From: Nitzschia putrida | Lineage: Eukaryota > Bacillariophyta > Bacillariophyceae > Bacillariales > Bacillariaceae | Direction of reading: 5' to 3' | Assembly: GCA_016586335.1 (NCBI GenBank) | Contig: BLYE01000051.1 | Location: 62,001-126,000 of the forward strand | Length of the DNA: 64,000 bases | In this document: positions 53,327-62,887 of the stretch, piece after piece | How the letters are laid out: each line of letters begins with the position of its first letter | Numbering within the stretch: position 1 is the first letter of the stretch | Position numbers and translations under genes: made by a program | Notes under the pieces: generated by a model | What the model saw: only the letters and a program-made list of their open reading frames with translations | What the model was told of the DNA's origin: nothing | Databases searched by the model: none

Positions 53327-54632
53327 ATGATCGAGTATAACTTTTATCCCGACAAAACCATCCAAATTTGTCACCAGCGATCCTTTACGGATTATGACTT
53401 GGTCAAGGGAACTGCGGATGTGTTGCCACCTCCCAAGAAACATCAACATTGCATGTTAGACTTGACGCTTTTCAATTCGACGTCCGACGACGCCCGTGTC
53501 TCGAAAGTATTGGATGTTCTATCCCAAAGACGCGACATTAACACCATCAAATTCAAAGTGGCCAGGATGCATGAGTTTGAAGGGTGGTTTCCGAGATTGG
53601 GTGAGTTGCTGGATAGAAAGGATAGAACTTGGACCATTGAGTTGGATTGTGAAAAGGTGTATCCCAAAGGCTTCCAGAAAGTGGCACCAATGTTTCGAGT
53701 GTTTCGCAAAGTGTCATTCCTTGTACTGACGGAATGCGCCTATCGGCTGTTGGCAATGGAGGTCTTTCAAGACTTGTTGGTGCATTTGCAAGAGTTGAGG
53801 CACTTGAACATTCCTACGCTTGACTTGGATCACTTGGAAGCCCTGTCCCAGTATCCTGGTGCTTCGAAATGGAACTTTTGTTTTCGTATGTACTCGTATT
53901 TCGAGAAATTACATCCATTCCATCAGTCCTTCGTTCTGAGTCCAACCGTCCAACAACGGGTCTGTTCCGTTCGAATAGTATGCGAATGTTATACCGTATA
54001 CAGACACTTTCTGATGGCACTTCCGTCGTTGCAAACCCTTTCGGTGAGTTTTGATCAAGATTATGGAGAACTCCAACATGAGTCCGAATGGGCATGTCTC
54101 TGTGAGTGGCTAGCAAGCCCTCTATGTCCCATCCAAAATCTCATGTTGGATCTGTACCGGCCAGTTTCATGGCAAAGGATTTTGGAGCTGCTGCCACAAG
54201 ATGCCAAATGCAAGGTAACAGTTTGTCTGTATATTTATCAGGATCGCCGAATCTCTTATATGGATGCGCTCTTGCAAGCCTTTTCCCAAACTCCAGCAGT
54301 GGATTCGTTTGTCTTGATGAGCCAAAATGCGATTCAAGTCCAAGACTGTCAAAAGATTTTGCAACATCAGGTTAGTAGTCGACCTCGAATGATTTCCGTC
54401 CAAATGCATCATTGTGAGCCCTACCAAAAATATTCTTGTGATGATCATCCTGAATACTATGTGGAAGCCGAAAAGATCAATCATGTTTCCTTTGTCTTTC
54501 AAACCTATCAGAGATTCCAACGTTGTTGTGTTGTGAAACAAGAAGATTCTGATGGAACGAACGATCAGTGCCTTCCTTTGGCGGTCTGGTCCAGGGTGTT
54601 GGACAAGTTGGCAAGTGCATATAATAATAATT

Positions 54633-54668
<36 letters not shown>

Positions 54669-54781
54669 GCCCTGCCGATCGCAATGTCCATGCGGTTAGT
54701 TGTGACGCCAGTTTCCAAGTCCTCCAAGAGCTACTTGGTGAAACATGGCGATGGGTGGATCCCATGGCACTGCATGGATGA
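53327..54781 (+). CDS. LRR-like array member 1
   Basis: A 484-residue protein, first and most diverged of six related genes up to the window end. Shared layout: a head MIEYNFYPDKTIQIC with PPPKKHQ, then QRRDINTIKFKV, then repeated 'L-x-x-L-x-x-L' strands and helices in an LRR-like solenoid. Late blocks are SPLCPIQNLMLDL, SSRPRMISVQM and INHVSFVFQTYQRF. There is a run of 11 Asp from a GAT microsatellite near the end (54635-54667) that no other member has. No signal peptide or membrane span in the called frame. I do not recognise an F-box or other named domain. Function unknown; the family looks lineage-specific. Confidence 0.8.
54635..54667 (+). repeat. (GAT)11 coding microsatellite
   Basis: Eleven uninterrupted GAT units code for poly-Asp in array member 1. 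Perfect purity suggests ongoing length change. Confidence 0.95.
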
Positions 54782-55657
54782 ACTGCTGTTGCTTAATTTG
54801 ACTTGCATGGCAATGTTCCAAGACAACTCGACGTAGGCTAACAAGCCATCATGCTTGGATTCCACAAGTCAAACATATTTCATAGCTTTTTCTTTGTTCT
54901 TCCTCTACTAGTATCGTACACAGTGGTTTGGCCGAAGTTGCCATGCTGCTTTTTTGTTTTCGTCGTTTCGTTCGGCTGTCCTTTCACCCAGAGTCGACTG
55001 ATCCGAGTGTTGTTAGGTCGAAGATGTCCATTGGACTAAAATGACTCAAGGGGATGGAACAACATGCCACCGGATTGGACGGCATGCTTCCCAACAAAGA
55101 TGAGTTATGTCTTTTCACCACTACTGTATGCGTATCATAAAGAGGCATTACTCGTAACATTGTACATGTGACATCCATCTTGTGATGTAAATGCACAATT
55201 CCGTGTGCTTTCAACACTTTCTTTGCTACCTTGGGAGGAGGAAAGGAGTCGAGTGAACCGAGGGCTCTGATTGAGGCGACTGTTGTGGTGACCGAAAAGG
55301 ATTTCATTTTTAGGGGATACACATTGGCAGAGTGACTATGAGTATTGTTCTCGTACGAGTACTACCGGTACATGATCATGACAATCAGAGGCGATCACGG
55401 CGGCAGGCATCCACCACTCCTACTACCGTACATCCTTGCATAGTAGGACGACTCAGCGGACACATACCATGCTTGTGTGTGCTGTAACGTTGCACGCCTT
55501 CACCTCAAAACTCATAATGCGCAACCGACTGTGTCAAGTTGGACGTGCACAACGGTCACTCCCACACCGGCTCTTTGCTCAAACGTTGGCCTACAAGTCA
55601 GACCACCACTACAGTACACCGTAAAGACACATTGCTTGCATCTCGAAAACAATCATC
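54782..55657. other. Spacer between array members 1 and 2
   Basis: About 880 bp with one TACCGGTA (55363). A 107-codon minus-strand frame (about 55307-54984) has an ATG but no known domain and is not called. Confidence 0.4.
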
Positions 55658-57004
55658 ATGGAATCGTTGTACCACTACGATCCCAATGATACAATCCTCA
55701 TTCACCGCCGTCAACATCTCCATGACATCGACCCTGATTCATGGCCACAACAGAAGAAGCATCAATACTATTACCTCGGTGTCTTTGCCTTTTGGGAAAG
55801 CGACGACGCCAAGACCACGTACCTTCGTGCTCTGGAAGCTGCACAATATCGTACGGATATTAACTACATACTCATCCGTTTGAATGAGTATATACGTGAC
55901 GAAAATGTGAGAGTCAAACTGGACGAGCTCTTGAACAATAACAATCATACCCATGACAGACTTTGGTCCGTCCTTTTGTATTACGATGGATACCCTTTCC
56001 CGGCAGATGAACTCAAGCGTGCGCTATCCATTCTTCGAAATGTCCATTTCCTCAAACTACCGGATATGCGATACCACAATGATGAGTTGTTTCCACTCCT
56101 GGACTGTTTACCGCCATTCCAACGGTTGCAGTGTCTCGATGTGGATGCTCGGTCATTTAACACGCAAGATTTGGATCGTTTGGTCTCGTATCCATTCGCA
56201 TCACAGTTGCATGGAATACTCTTGGAGGCTTCTTGGCGTTGTGATACAGAGGTTTCCAGTAATGCCGGGAACCGCCTGCTTTCTGTGCACGCAAACCTGC
56301 ATTACAATGATGCAAAGATCTCGAGAGCTGTCACCATGCTGCATTCTTTGCAAAGACTTCGTGTGGAATTGTCCGAGGAAAAGAAGTACGCTACCAACAT
56401 TTTGAACTGGTTGACGAGTCCAGAGTGTCCTGTGACAGACATCCATTTGGATGGTAGATATCAGAAACTACCATGGCTGAATGATCTTCTCCCTCAAATC
56501 CCCTTACTCAGGAGTGTATGGGTGAAAGTAGAGACATGCCTTGATATTGACACTTTCTTGGAGGTATTGTTGAAGACACGACATGTGGAATCGATTACCT
56601 TGGAGAGAGAATACTTCTATACTTCAGAACAACTGTTCGAAAAAATCTTTGCATTTCAACTAGAACACAGACCACGGCTATTTTCCTTTCAACTGATGAA
56701 TGACCGCTACTCGCTGTTGGAAGGGGTTGGTGCCGTCAAGGTCCACTACGTCTCGATGATACATCAAGTATTGATACGCTTGAAGAATTCCAGAGGACAC
56801 TCATCGTTTCCTTTGGTGGCATGGGCAATTGCTTTGAAAAAGTTGAACGATCTCTCTTGTGATGCTTGTTGGCATGATGTCCAATTGGTTGGTGTGGATG
56901 CACAATTCAATGCGCTTCAACACTTGCTCCTTGGTGATTCTCATGCCAATAGGGTCATTCATGGCGAGTGGCAAGTAGTATCGAAGAGACGAAAATTGTT
57001 GTGA
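55658..57004 (+). CDS. LRR-like array member 2
   Basis: A 448-residue paralogue. Family landmarks: a head with YHYDPNDTILIHRR, PQQKKHQYY, RTDINYILIRLNEYI, DELKRALSILRNVHFL, then YPFASQLHGILLE, TSPECPVTDIHLD, LEHRPRLFSFQLM and VHYVSMIHQVLIRL. The pattern is regular Leu/Ile-rich strands broken by Pro/Asp loops, as in LRR solenoids, but the repeats do not match a named LRR class. It ends KRRKLL, a possible nuclear signal. A second copy of its 3' end lies at 60632-60870, showing that part of this gene was duplicated along with member 3. No enzymatic residues are visible. Confidence 0.8.
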   Translation: MESLYHYDPNDTILIHRRQHLHDIDPDSWPQQKKHQYYYLGVFAFWESDDAKTTYLRALEAAQYRTDINYILIRLNEYIRDENVRVKLDELLNNNNHTHDRLWSVLLYYDGYPFPADELKRALSILRNVHFLKLPDMRYHNDELFPLLDCLPPFQRLQCLDVDARSFNTQDLDRLVSYPFASQLHGILLEASWRCDTEVSSNAGNRLLSVHANLHYNDAKISRAVTMLHSLQRLRVELSEEKKYATNILNWLTSPECPVTDIHLDGRYQKLPWLNDLLPQIPLLRSVWVKVETCLDIDTFLEVLLKTRHVESITLEREYFYTSEQLFEKIFAFQLEHRPRLFSFQLMNDRYSLLEGVGAVKVHYVSMIHQVLIRLKNSRGHSSFPLVAWAIALKKLNDLSCDACWHDVQLVGVDAQFNALQHLLLGDSHANRVIHGEWQVVSKRRKLL

Positions 57005-57188
57005 GCCTTGTCTTGATGGATTATTGTTTTATTTGACACAAGCAGAGTGTTGTGCAAACGACTCAACCGACCCCGTGCAAAGATCTTCGCATCATCATCG
57101 ATCACACCAGACCCGCTGATGATCGACGAAGGAGCATGACACAACATCATAAAACCAGCACATCCATACAGTAAAAAGTTGAACCTTC

Positions 57189-58487
57189 ATGAAAGAACTA
57201 TTTGATAATAGAATCCACATTCATGCTCGAAAGACACTTGTTGTCGCAGAAGTGGCCCAGTGGCCAGCTCCTAAAAAGTACCAATTCTATAAGCTCGCCT
57301 TCGAGGGGTATCATTGGTTTCACTTATCCAAATTAGTGTCCCAATGCCTTTCTGCATTCGAAGTTGTTCGACATCGACCTGACATCAATTGTCTCGCAAT
57401 TCAATTGCATGATTTGATCGATGAGACCACCAGGGAAGCCTTTCATGACCTCTTGAAAAGGACGGACAGGTCTTGGTCAGTCTGTTTGGACGTTATGCGT
57501 TATAAAGCGTTCGACCCACCAGAGTTGAAACGCGCTCTCGCCTTTCTTGAGAATGTGCAATATCTCTCTCTCACACAACGTAGTCGCGACATAAACCGTA
57601 CTATCCTGGATAGTTTGCCGTCGTTCTCTCAATTGAAACGGCTGGAACTTCATAATTGGAGAATATATCTGACGGAAATGGCCGAGTTTTTCGCCAACTA
57701 TCCCTTTGCGCCTCTTGTCCATGGACTCTGCCTCTACAACTTTGATTCGATCACTGAGCCTGTGTTTTCAGGAGAAGTAGCACCGCTCATTCGTACGCTT
57801 GGCTTTCGTTTGACGTTGTCACACATCTCGGTTTTGGTGGCAGGTCTGAGAACACTGTCCTCCCTGGAAACGCTTCGTGTCGATCTAACCGGAGTATATG
57901 ATGAAGACCCAGAGTCGTTGAGATCTCTTTTGAATTGGCTGAGTAGTGACCAATGTCCAGTGAAGGATCTCACATTTGAGGCATTAGGGTCGGGTCACCA
58001 CCTAATGCTTCTCGCTATTCTTCCCAGGATACCAAAACTCAAGACGATTCAATTGGATTATTATTGGAAAAGAGCACATGATCTGAAACATTTGTTTCCT
58101 ATTCTATTGGAAACGCCACTGCTCGAGACCATCGTTCTATTAGTTTGCGAATTGGAAGAAAAAACGTGCAACCAAATCCTTTCTTTTCAATTGGACAACA
58201 GGCCCCGATTGTTTGCCGTGGAATTGCAATGTGGGCGTCTCGTGAACGAGGAAATCTTGGGTCTCCAAAAAATCCGCCATGTCTCGCTAGTCTACCAAAC
58301 GCTACGAAACTTTCGAAACTCCAAAGACCACGCATCGTTCCCTATGTCGGCTTGGTCTATTGTGCTCGAGAAACTCGGCAGTGCCTTCGATTGTCCTAGT
58401 CCCGACATTCATGCGGTTGGTCTGGACGCACGGCTCCAGGTCATTCAAGAACTATTGGAAAGGCCACATAAGTTAATGGAACGATGA
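57189..58487 (+). CDS. LRR-like array member 3
   Basis: A 432-residue intact paralogue and the closest relative of member 5. It starts MKELFDNRIHIHARKTL then PAPKKYQFYKL. Other landmarks are RPDINCLAIQLHDLIDE, DPPELKRALAFLENVQYLSL, LDSLPSFSQLKRLEL, NYPFAPLVHGLCL, LSSDQCPVKDLTFE, LPRIPKLKTI, LDNRPRLFAVELQ and HVSLVYQTLRNFR. The last blocks recur almost unchanged in members 5 and 6. The start codon lies only 184 bp after member 2, so its promoter is short. There is no signal peptide, so it is likely intracellular. Function unknown. Confidence 0.85.
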   Translation: MKELFDNRIHIHARKTLVVAEVAQWPAPKKYQFYKLAFEGYHWFHLSKLVSQCLSAFEVVRHRPDINCLAIQLHDLIDETTREAFHDLLKRTDRSWSVCLDVMRYKAFDPPELKRALAFLENVQYLSLTQRSRDINRTILDSLPSFSQLKRLELHNWRIYLTEMAEFFANYPFAPLVHGLCLYNFDSITEPVFSGEVAPLIRTLGFRLTLSHISVLVAGLRTLSSLETLRVDLTGVYDEDPESLRSLLNWLSSDQCPVKDLTFEALGSGHHLMLLAILPRIPKLKTIQLDYYWKRAHDLKHLFPILLETPLLETIVLLVCELEEKTCNQILSFQLDNRPRLFAVELQCGRLVNEEILGLQKIRHVSLVYQTLRNFRNSKDHASFPMSAWSIVLEKLGSAFDCPSPDIHAVGLDARLQVIQELLERPHKLMER

Positions 58488-58853
58488 GAATGAGTGTCTT
58501 GAGATTCCTCTTGTGTGTGTCCAGCGATTTGGTGAACTTCCTCTGTCGGGGTGGTCGATCTACTCAATTGTATGTCATTCAACTGATGGAGCCTCGTCTG
58601 TTTGCCGAGCAATGTATATTTATTTTTAATGATAGTAAGGAGACTACTACCATGATATTCGGAGTACATCCTTTTTGAAGTACGCAAGCACAGTCAACAG
58701 GCATCATTAGATAGACAGCTCATGGTATCAATGGACATCTCATGGCGGTTCTCAATCAAGCCATAACGTGGACTCAAATGGTAGAATGTATATCAACCAT
58801 TGATCCCCATATAGTGAGTCACTCTTGGAAGAATCGGATGGCTGATGAGCAGT
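58488..58853. other. Spacer with possible array fragment
   Basis: Around 58575-58615 the sequence reads like the family's RPRLFAVxL block in a broken context (EPRLFAEQ), so it may be a scrap of another copy. Otherwise no gene. Confidence 0.35.
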
Positions 58854-60224
58854 CTATATCCCATTCTTCCGGCTTTTCTTCCGTGCCCTACCGAACTCCG
58901 AAACATTATTTGACGTTTCAACTGGTAGTTGAACCACAAACGCTAACTTCACTTCCCAACCACACGTATAACTTGGCAGTAAATGTTGCAAGCCGTTGTA
59001 TGTTGACTCCAAAACCACTTCGCGTACAGTTCTGGACTTTTCATTTAGACTGTCACTTAGCAATCCCAAATAAAACGGCCAAGCATAAATCGGGAGGGGT
59101 CCCTTTTCGGTGGTCCGCTCAAAGTCTTCAACTGCTTGATATGTACGAGAGATCGAAGTAACAACATGGTGCTTGTCCTCAACGTCGATCGACATCCTGC
59201 GTGGTCTGCACTCAAGTTGGAACTGCAACAACCTCTGGTAGGCCTCCTCGCAATTTTGGAAACAATATTCAAAGCAAATACAATTGACAACAGGAGAACT
59301 TGCGATGGCAAGCAAAATTTCGTCCAAGTGTGAGTCAAAGACCTGAAAAGCCATGACCCTCAAACACGTCAGAAGTGGCATCTTCGGAATAGTTGCAATA
59401 ATCAAGGGCAAATGTTCTCGTCTTAGATAGTCAAATGTGAGACTAGCAATGGGACATTGTGAATTTTCCAGCCACGAGAATAACATTGATAGGGCTTCTT
59501 CATAATCCTCCCTAATAATGCTAAGGGGCATCCCCACAGTTAGGTTTTTCAACGCTGGAAGACTGATCACCATTCGCGACAACTGCGATGCCGTCTCGGA
59601 AGGAACATTAACAAGGTCCAAACAAATGGAATGTATGTATCTTGCTGTATGGCTCGGAAACATTGGGCCCCTCAGCGGCAGGTTGTGCGAGTGCACGGGA
59701 AAGTTGGTGCACGGAAAGGAAGAGTTGTATACAACGGCTACGACATCATTCTGATCGAATCCCCAGTATTCAAGATTTAAACACTTCAAGTTTTCGAAGT
59801 GCGGTAAATTGCCAAGAACATCGAGTTGGCGATCCTGTTGGTCACTTCTGCCAGAGGATGTCACGTCCAAATACGTGGCAAACCTAAGGATGGCAAGGGC
59901 AGATCGGAGACATGAAATTTCTACGTGCTCCGGAATTGGAAATTGAAATATCACTTCTATTTTCCAGGCCCTGTCACGTTTTTGGAACAAATCGTCCAAC
60001 ACTTGTCGAATGTTACCGTCAAGAAGATGTTCAAAATCCAGGCAAAGACAGTTGACATCACTCCGTCCTTCCAACTTCTCAAGAGCAGGCAAACATGTTG
60101 CAACATCTTTGGCGTAGCAGTTCAACTCAATCTTACAGAGTCTCTGCGGCAACGGCCATGCCTCATCTGGGCAAACTCTTTCCGTAGAATGAAACAAGAT
60201 CTTGTCCGCTAGAAACTTGACCAT
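58854..60224 (-). CDS. LRR-like array member 4 (inverted)
   Basis: A 456-residue paralogue on the opposite strand to the rest of the array. It is much more diverged: MVKFLADKILFHSTER, RSDVNCLCLDFEHLLDGN, RSALAILRFATYLDV, NSQCPIASLTFD, IPKMPLLTCL, LECRPRRMSIDV. The family order is kept throughout and the frame is intact, so it is likely functional. It lacks the LVYQTLRNFR block of members 3, 5 and 6 and ends in a basic GRARKKSRKNG tail, a possible nuclear signal. Inversion probably happened after an early duplication. Function unknown. Confidence 0.82.
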   Translation of the reverse strand: MVKFLADKILFHSTERVCPDEAWPLPQRLCKIELNCYAKDVATCLPALEKLEGRSDVNCLCLDFEHLLDGNIRQVLDDLFQKRDRAWKIEVIFQFPIPEHVEISCLRSALAILRFATYLDVTSSGRSDQQDRQLDVLGNLPHFENLKCLNLEYWGFDQNDVVAVVYNSSFPCTNFPVHSHNLPLRGPMFPSHTARYIHSICLDLVNVPSETASQLSRMVISLPALKNLTVGMPLSIIREDYEEALSMLFSWLENSQCPIASLTFDYLRREHLPLIIATIPKMPLLTCLRVMAFQVFDSHLDEILLAIASSPVVNCICFEYCFQNCEEAYQRLLQFQLECRPRRMSIDVEDKHHVVTSISRTYQAVEDFERTTEKGPLPIYAWPFYLGLLSDSLNEKSRTVREVVLESTYNGLQHLLPSYTCGWEVKLAFVVQLPVETSNNVSEFGRARKKSRKNGI

Positions 60225-60631
60225 GATGGCAATTTATGGAAGGGTCCTGAGCCAGTGCAAGTTCTCATCATGTCTCGCAAATCCGCATTCGAACGTTGGT
60301 TCACTATAATGTTGGAAGTGTTGAGAGACGGAGTCAACGTATCCCACCATGCAACAACGCGCCACAACGCGATGTTGGGTTTGTGTGTTGGTCAACGATC
60401 AACGTTCTTTGGTCGAAGTAGTCCACTTCTTGACACACACGAGTCACCAGTCTCCAGTCTCCAGTCACTAGCCAATACGTAGACCTTGACTCTTGACCTG
60501 CTTCCATTGTTGTGTTATTGTTGTGTTATCACGATGAGCGAGTACTCGTATATGGGAGGTTGTGTGTTGCCTACTCCACTGCGAGTACCATGGAACTCCT
60601 CGATAGAAGAATTCACCTTCATATCCCTTGT

Positions 60632-60870
60632 CGGCATGGTGGGCAATAGCTTTGAAAAAGTTGAACCTTCTCTCTTGTGATGCTTGTTGATGCGATGTCC
60701 AACTGGTTGGTGTAGATACAACACTTGCTCCTTGGTGATTCCTATGCCAATAGGGTCGTTCATGGCGAGTAGTGGCAAGAAGTGACGAAAATTCGAAAAA
60801 GTGAACCTTCTTTGTATATATTCGACTAGTAGGAGTGCTGTGCAAACGACTCCACCGACCCCTTTTCAAC
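60632..60870 (+). pseudogene. 3' fragment of an array member 2-like gene
   Basis: Closely matches the end of member 2 and its downstream sequence (about 56817-57085), including AGCTTTGAAAAAGTTGAAC, CTTGCTCCTTGGTGATTC and TGTGCAAACGACTC. It has small deletions and early stops and no upstream body, so it is a dead fragment. It lies just before member 5 as member 2 lies before member 3. This shows a block duplication that covered the 2-3 junction. Confidence 0.8.
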
Positions 60871-61022
60871 GGTCGTCTTGTCTGAGAGGTAAATAAAATC
60901 GGACATCGGACATCGGCCATCGGATCATCATCGCAACACACAACAACAACAACAACACCAACAACATCCTTCAATGGGAAGCATGACTCAACATCATAAA
61001 TCCAGCATACAGTAGAAACTTC

Positions 61023-62318
61023 ATGATTGAACTGTTCGGTAATAGAATCCACATTCATGCTCGAAAGGAACTTGATGTGGCAGAAGTGGCCCAGTGGCCA
61101 GCTCCCAACAAGTACCAATTCTACGAGCTCGACTTCAAGAGGCACCGCGTATCCCACTAATCATCGCACAAGTGTCTTTCTGCATTGAAAGTTGTTCGAA
61201 AGCGATCTGACATCAACTGTCTCACAATTCAAGTGCATGATTTGATTGATGAGACCACCAGGGAAGCCTTGCATGACCACTTGAACAGGACAGACAGGGC
61301 TTGGACGGTTTGTTTGCACGTTTCTGGTTATGTTTCATTAGACCCACCAGAGTTGGAACGTGCACTATCCGTTCTTCAGAATGTGCAATATCTCTCTCTT
61401 TTGCAAAAGAAGCGTGGCGATATAAACCGGACTATCCTGGATAGTTTGCCATCTTTCTCCCAATTGAAACGGCTGGATCTTCGAATCTGGAGAATACACC
61501 CGAGCGAGTTGGCGGAGTTTTTCGCCAAGTATCCCTTTGCGCATCTTGTCCATGGACTCGGCCTCTATAACAATCGTTCGGAAGAGTTCTCCATCGTCGA
61601 GCCCGTGTTTTCAGGGGAAGTAGCTCCGCTTATTCAAACGCTTGACCTTTGTTTCGGTCGTTATACAGTGCCTGACGTCTCGGTGTTGGTGTCGGGTTTG
61701 AGAGCATTGTCCTCCCTGGAAACACTTCGTGTCAATCTTGTCGGAGTACATGATTCCTACTCGGAGCCGTTGAGATCTCTTTTGAAATGGCTGAGTAGTG
61801 ACCAATGCCCAGTGAAGGATCTCACATTTGAGCAAGGATCAGCGGGTCAATACCTAATGTTTCTCTCCATTCTTCCCAGGATACCAAAACTCAAGACGAT
61901 TCGATTGAGGTATTGGGGACGGGAGTATGACCTGAAACAATTATTTCCTATTCTTTTGGAAGCATCACTGCTCGAGGCCTGCAACCAAATCCTTTCTTTT
62001 CAATTGGACAACAGACCCCGATTGTTTGCCGTTCAATTGCAACGTGGGCGTTTCGTGTTCGTGAACCAGGAAGGCTTGGGTCTCCAAAAAGTACACCATG
62101 TCTCGCTAGTCTACCAAACGCTGCGAAACTTTCGAAACTCCAAAGACCACGCATCATTCCCTTTGTTGGCTTGGTCTATTGTGCTCGAGAAACTAGGTAG
62201 TGCCTTTGATTGTCCTAGTCCCGACATTCACGCGGTTGGTGTGGACGCACGGTTCCAGGTCATTCAAGTCCTATTGGAAATGCCTCACTTGTTAATGATT
62301 CGGTCTGCCTGTCTATAG
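61023..62318 (+). pseudogene. LRR-like array member 5, interrupted by an in-frame stop
   Basis: The ATG at 61023 opens MIELFGNRIHIHARKEL, matching member 3. After 45 codons an in-frame TAA (61158-61160) stops it. The same frame then stays open for 385 more codons to 62318 with all family blocks (RSDINCLTIQVHDLIDE, LSSDQCPVKDLTFE, LDNRPRLFAVQLQ, HVSLVYQTLRNFR). About 14 codons present in member 3 are also missing before CNQILSFQL (around 61978), in frame. Either this is a very young pseudogene, or translation starts downstream, or the stop is an error. It is the 3-like half of the duplicated 2-3 block. Confidence 0.8.
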
Positions 62319-62329
62319 TGCCGGACCTC

Positions 62330-62640
62330 GCTTTGAGGACGAATTTCCATTCTAGGTAGACCAGTATCTGCCCAAACTTTTGCAGTTCCTCCCAATTCCC
62401 AAGCCTCAGACGCTTTGCTGGGGTTCAAGAAGGTTACCAAGTACCTTGAGGCTATATTTCCTGTTCTCTTGGAAACCAAGCTTGTACAAAAAAGTTTTCT
62501 GTCTAAACATACTCTACGTTGACAAAATTAACAGAAGGTCCCGCCTGTGTTGCCATGTCATGACACCTGCCCCATAGAGGAATTGGGAAGCAATCCATTA
62601 CACCTCATCTTTGTGCCAGACTCTCCGACAATTTCGTTTT
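62330..62640 (+). pseudogene. Decayed array-member fragment
   Basis: Translated pieces resemble the family's late blocks in the right order: FLPIPKPQTL (compare LPRIPKLKTI) at about 62382-62415, YFLFSWK at 62452-62475 (compare LFPILLE, shifted frame), and SLCQTLRQF at about 62607-62635 (compare SLVYQTLRNF). Frames change between them. It is an old, broken copy between members 5 and 6. Confidence 0.55.
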
Positions 62641-62887
62641 TCAACCCCAGCTAGGTAGTTCTTACTTGTCTTTCGTTCTCGAAAATGGGTCGATTGCACG
62701 ATTGAACATCGACTAAGCCGACTTCCTGACCCAGACTGCACGATGCACGATGCATGTGACTTCGACAGCAGACAGAAGAGAATATATCATCATGGATCAA
62801 TCATAGACTTCGTGTTTGTTGGAATCCACGCTTGCAACACCTTACAGTTAAAACACAGCATATCCATAAAGTCCTAGAGCCTTCGTG

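Noticed and set aside
54984..55307. 107-codon minus-strand frame starting MKSFSVTTTVAS
   Set aside because: Unrecognised, with unlikely composition after the first 45 residues; kept only as a possibility.
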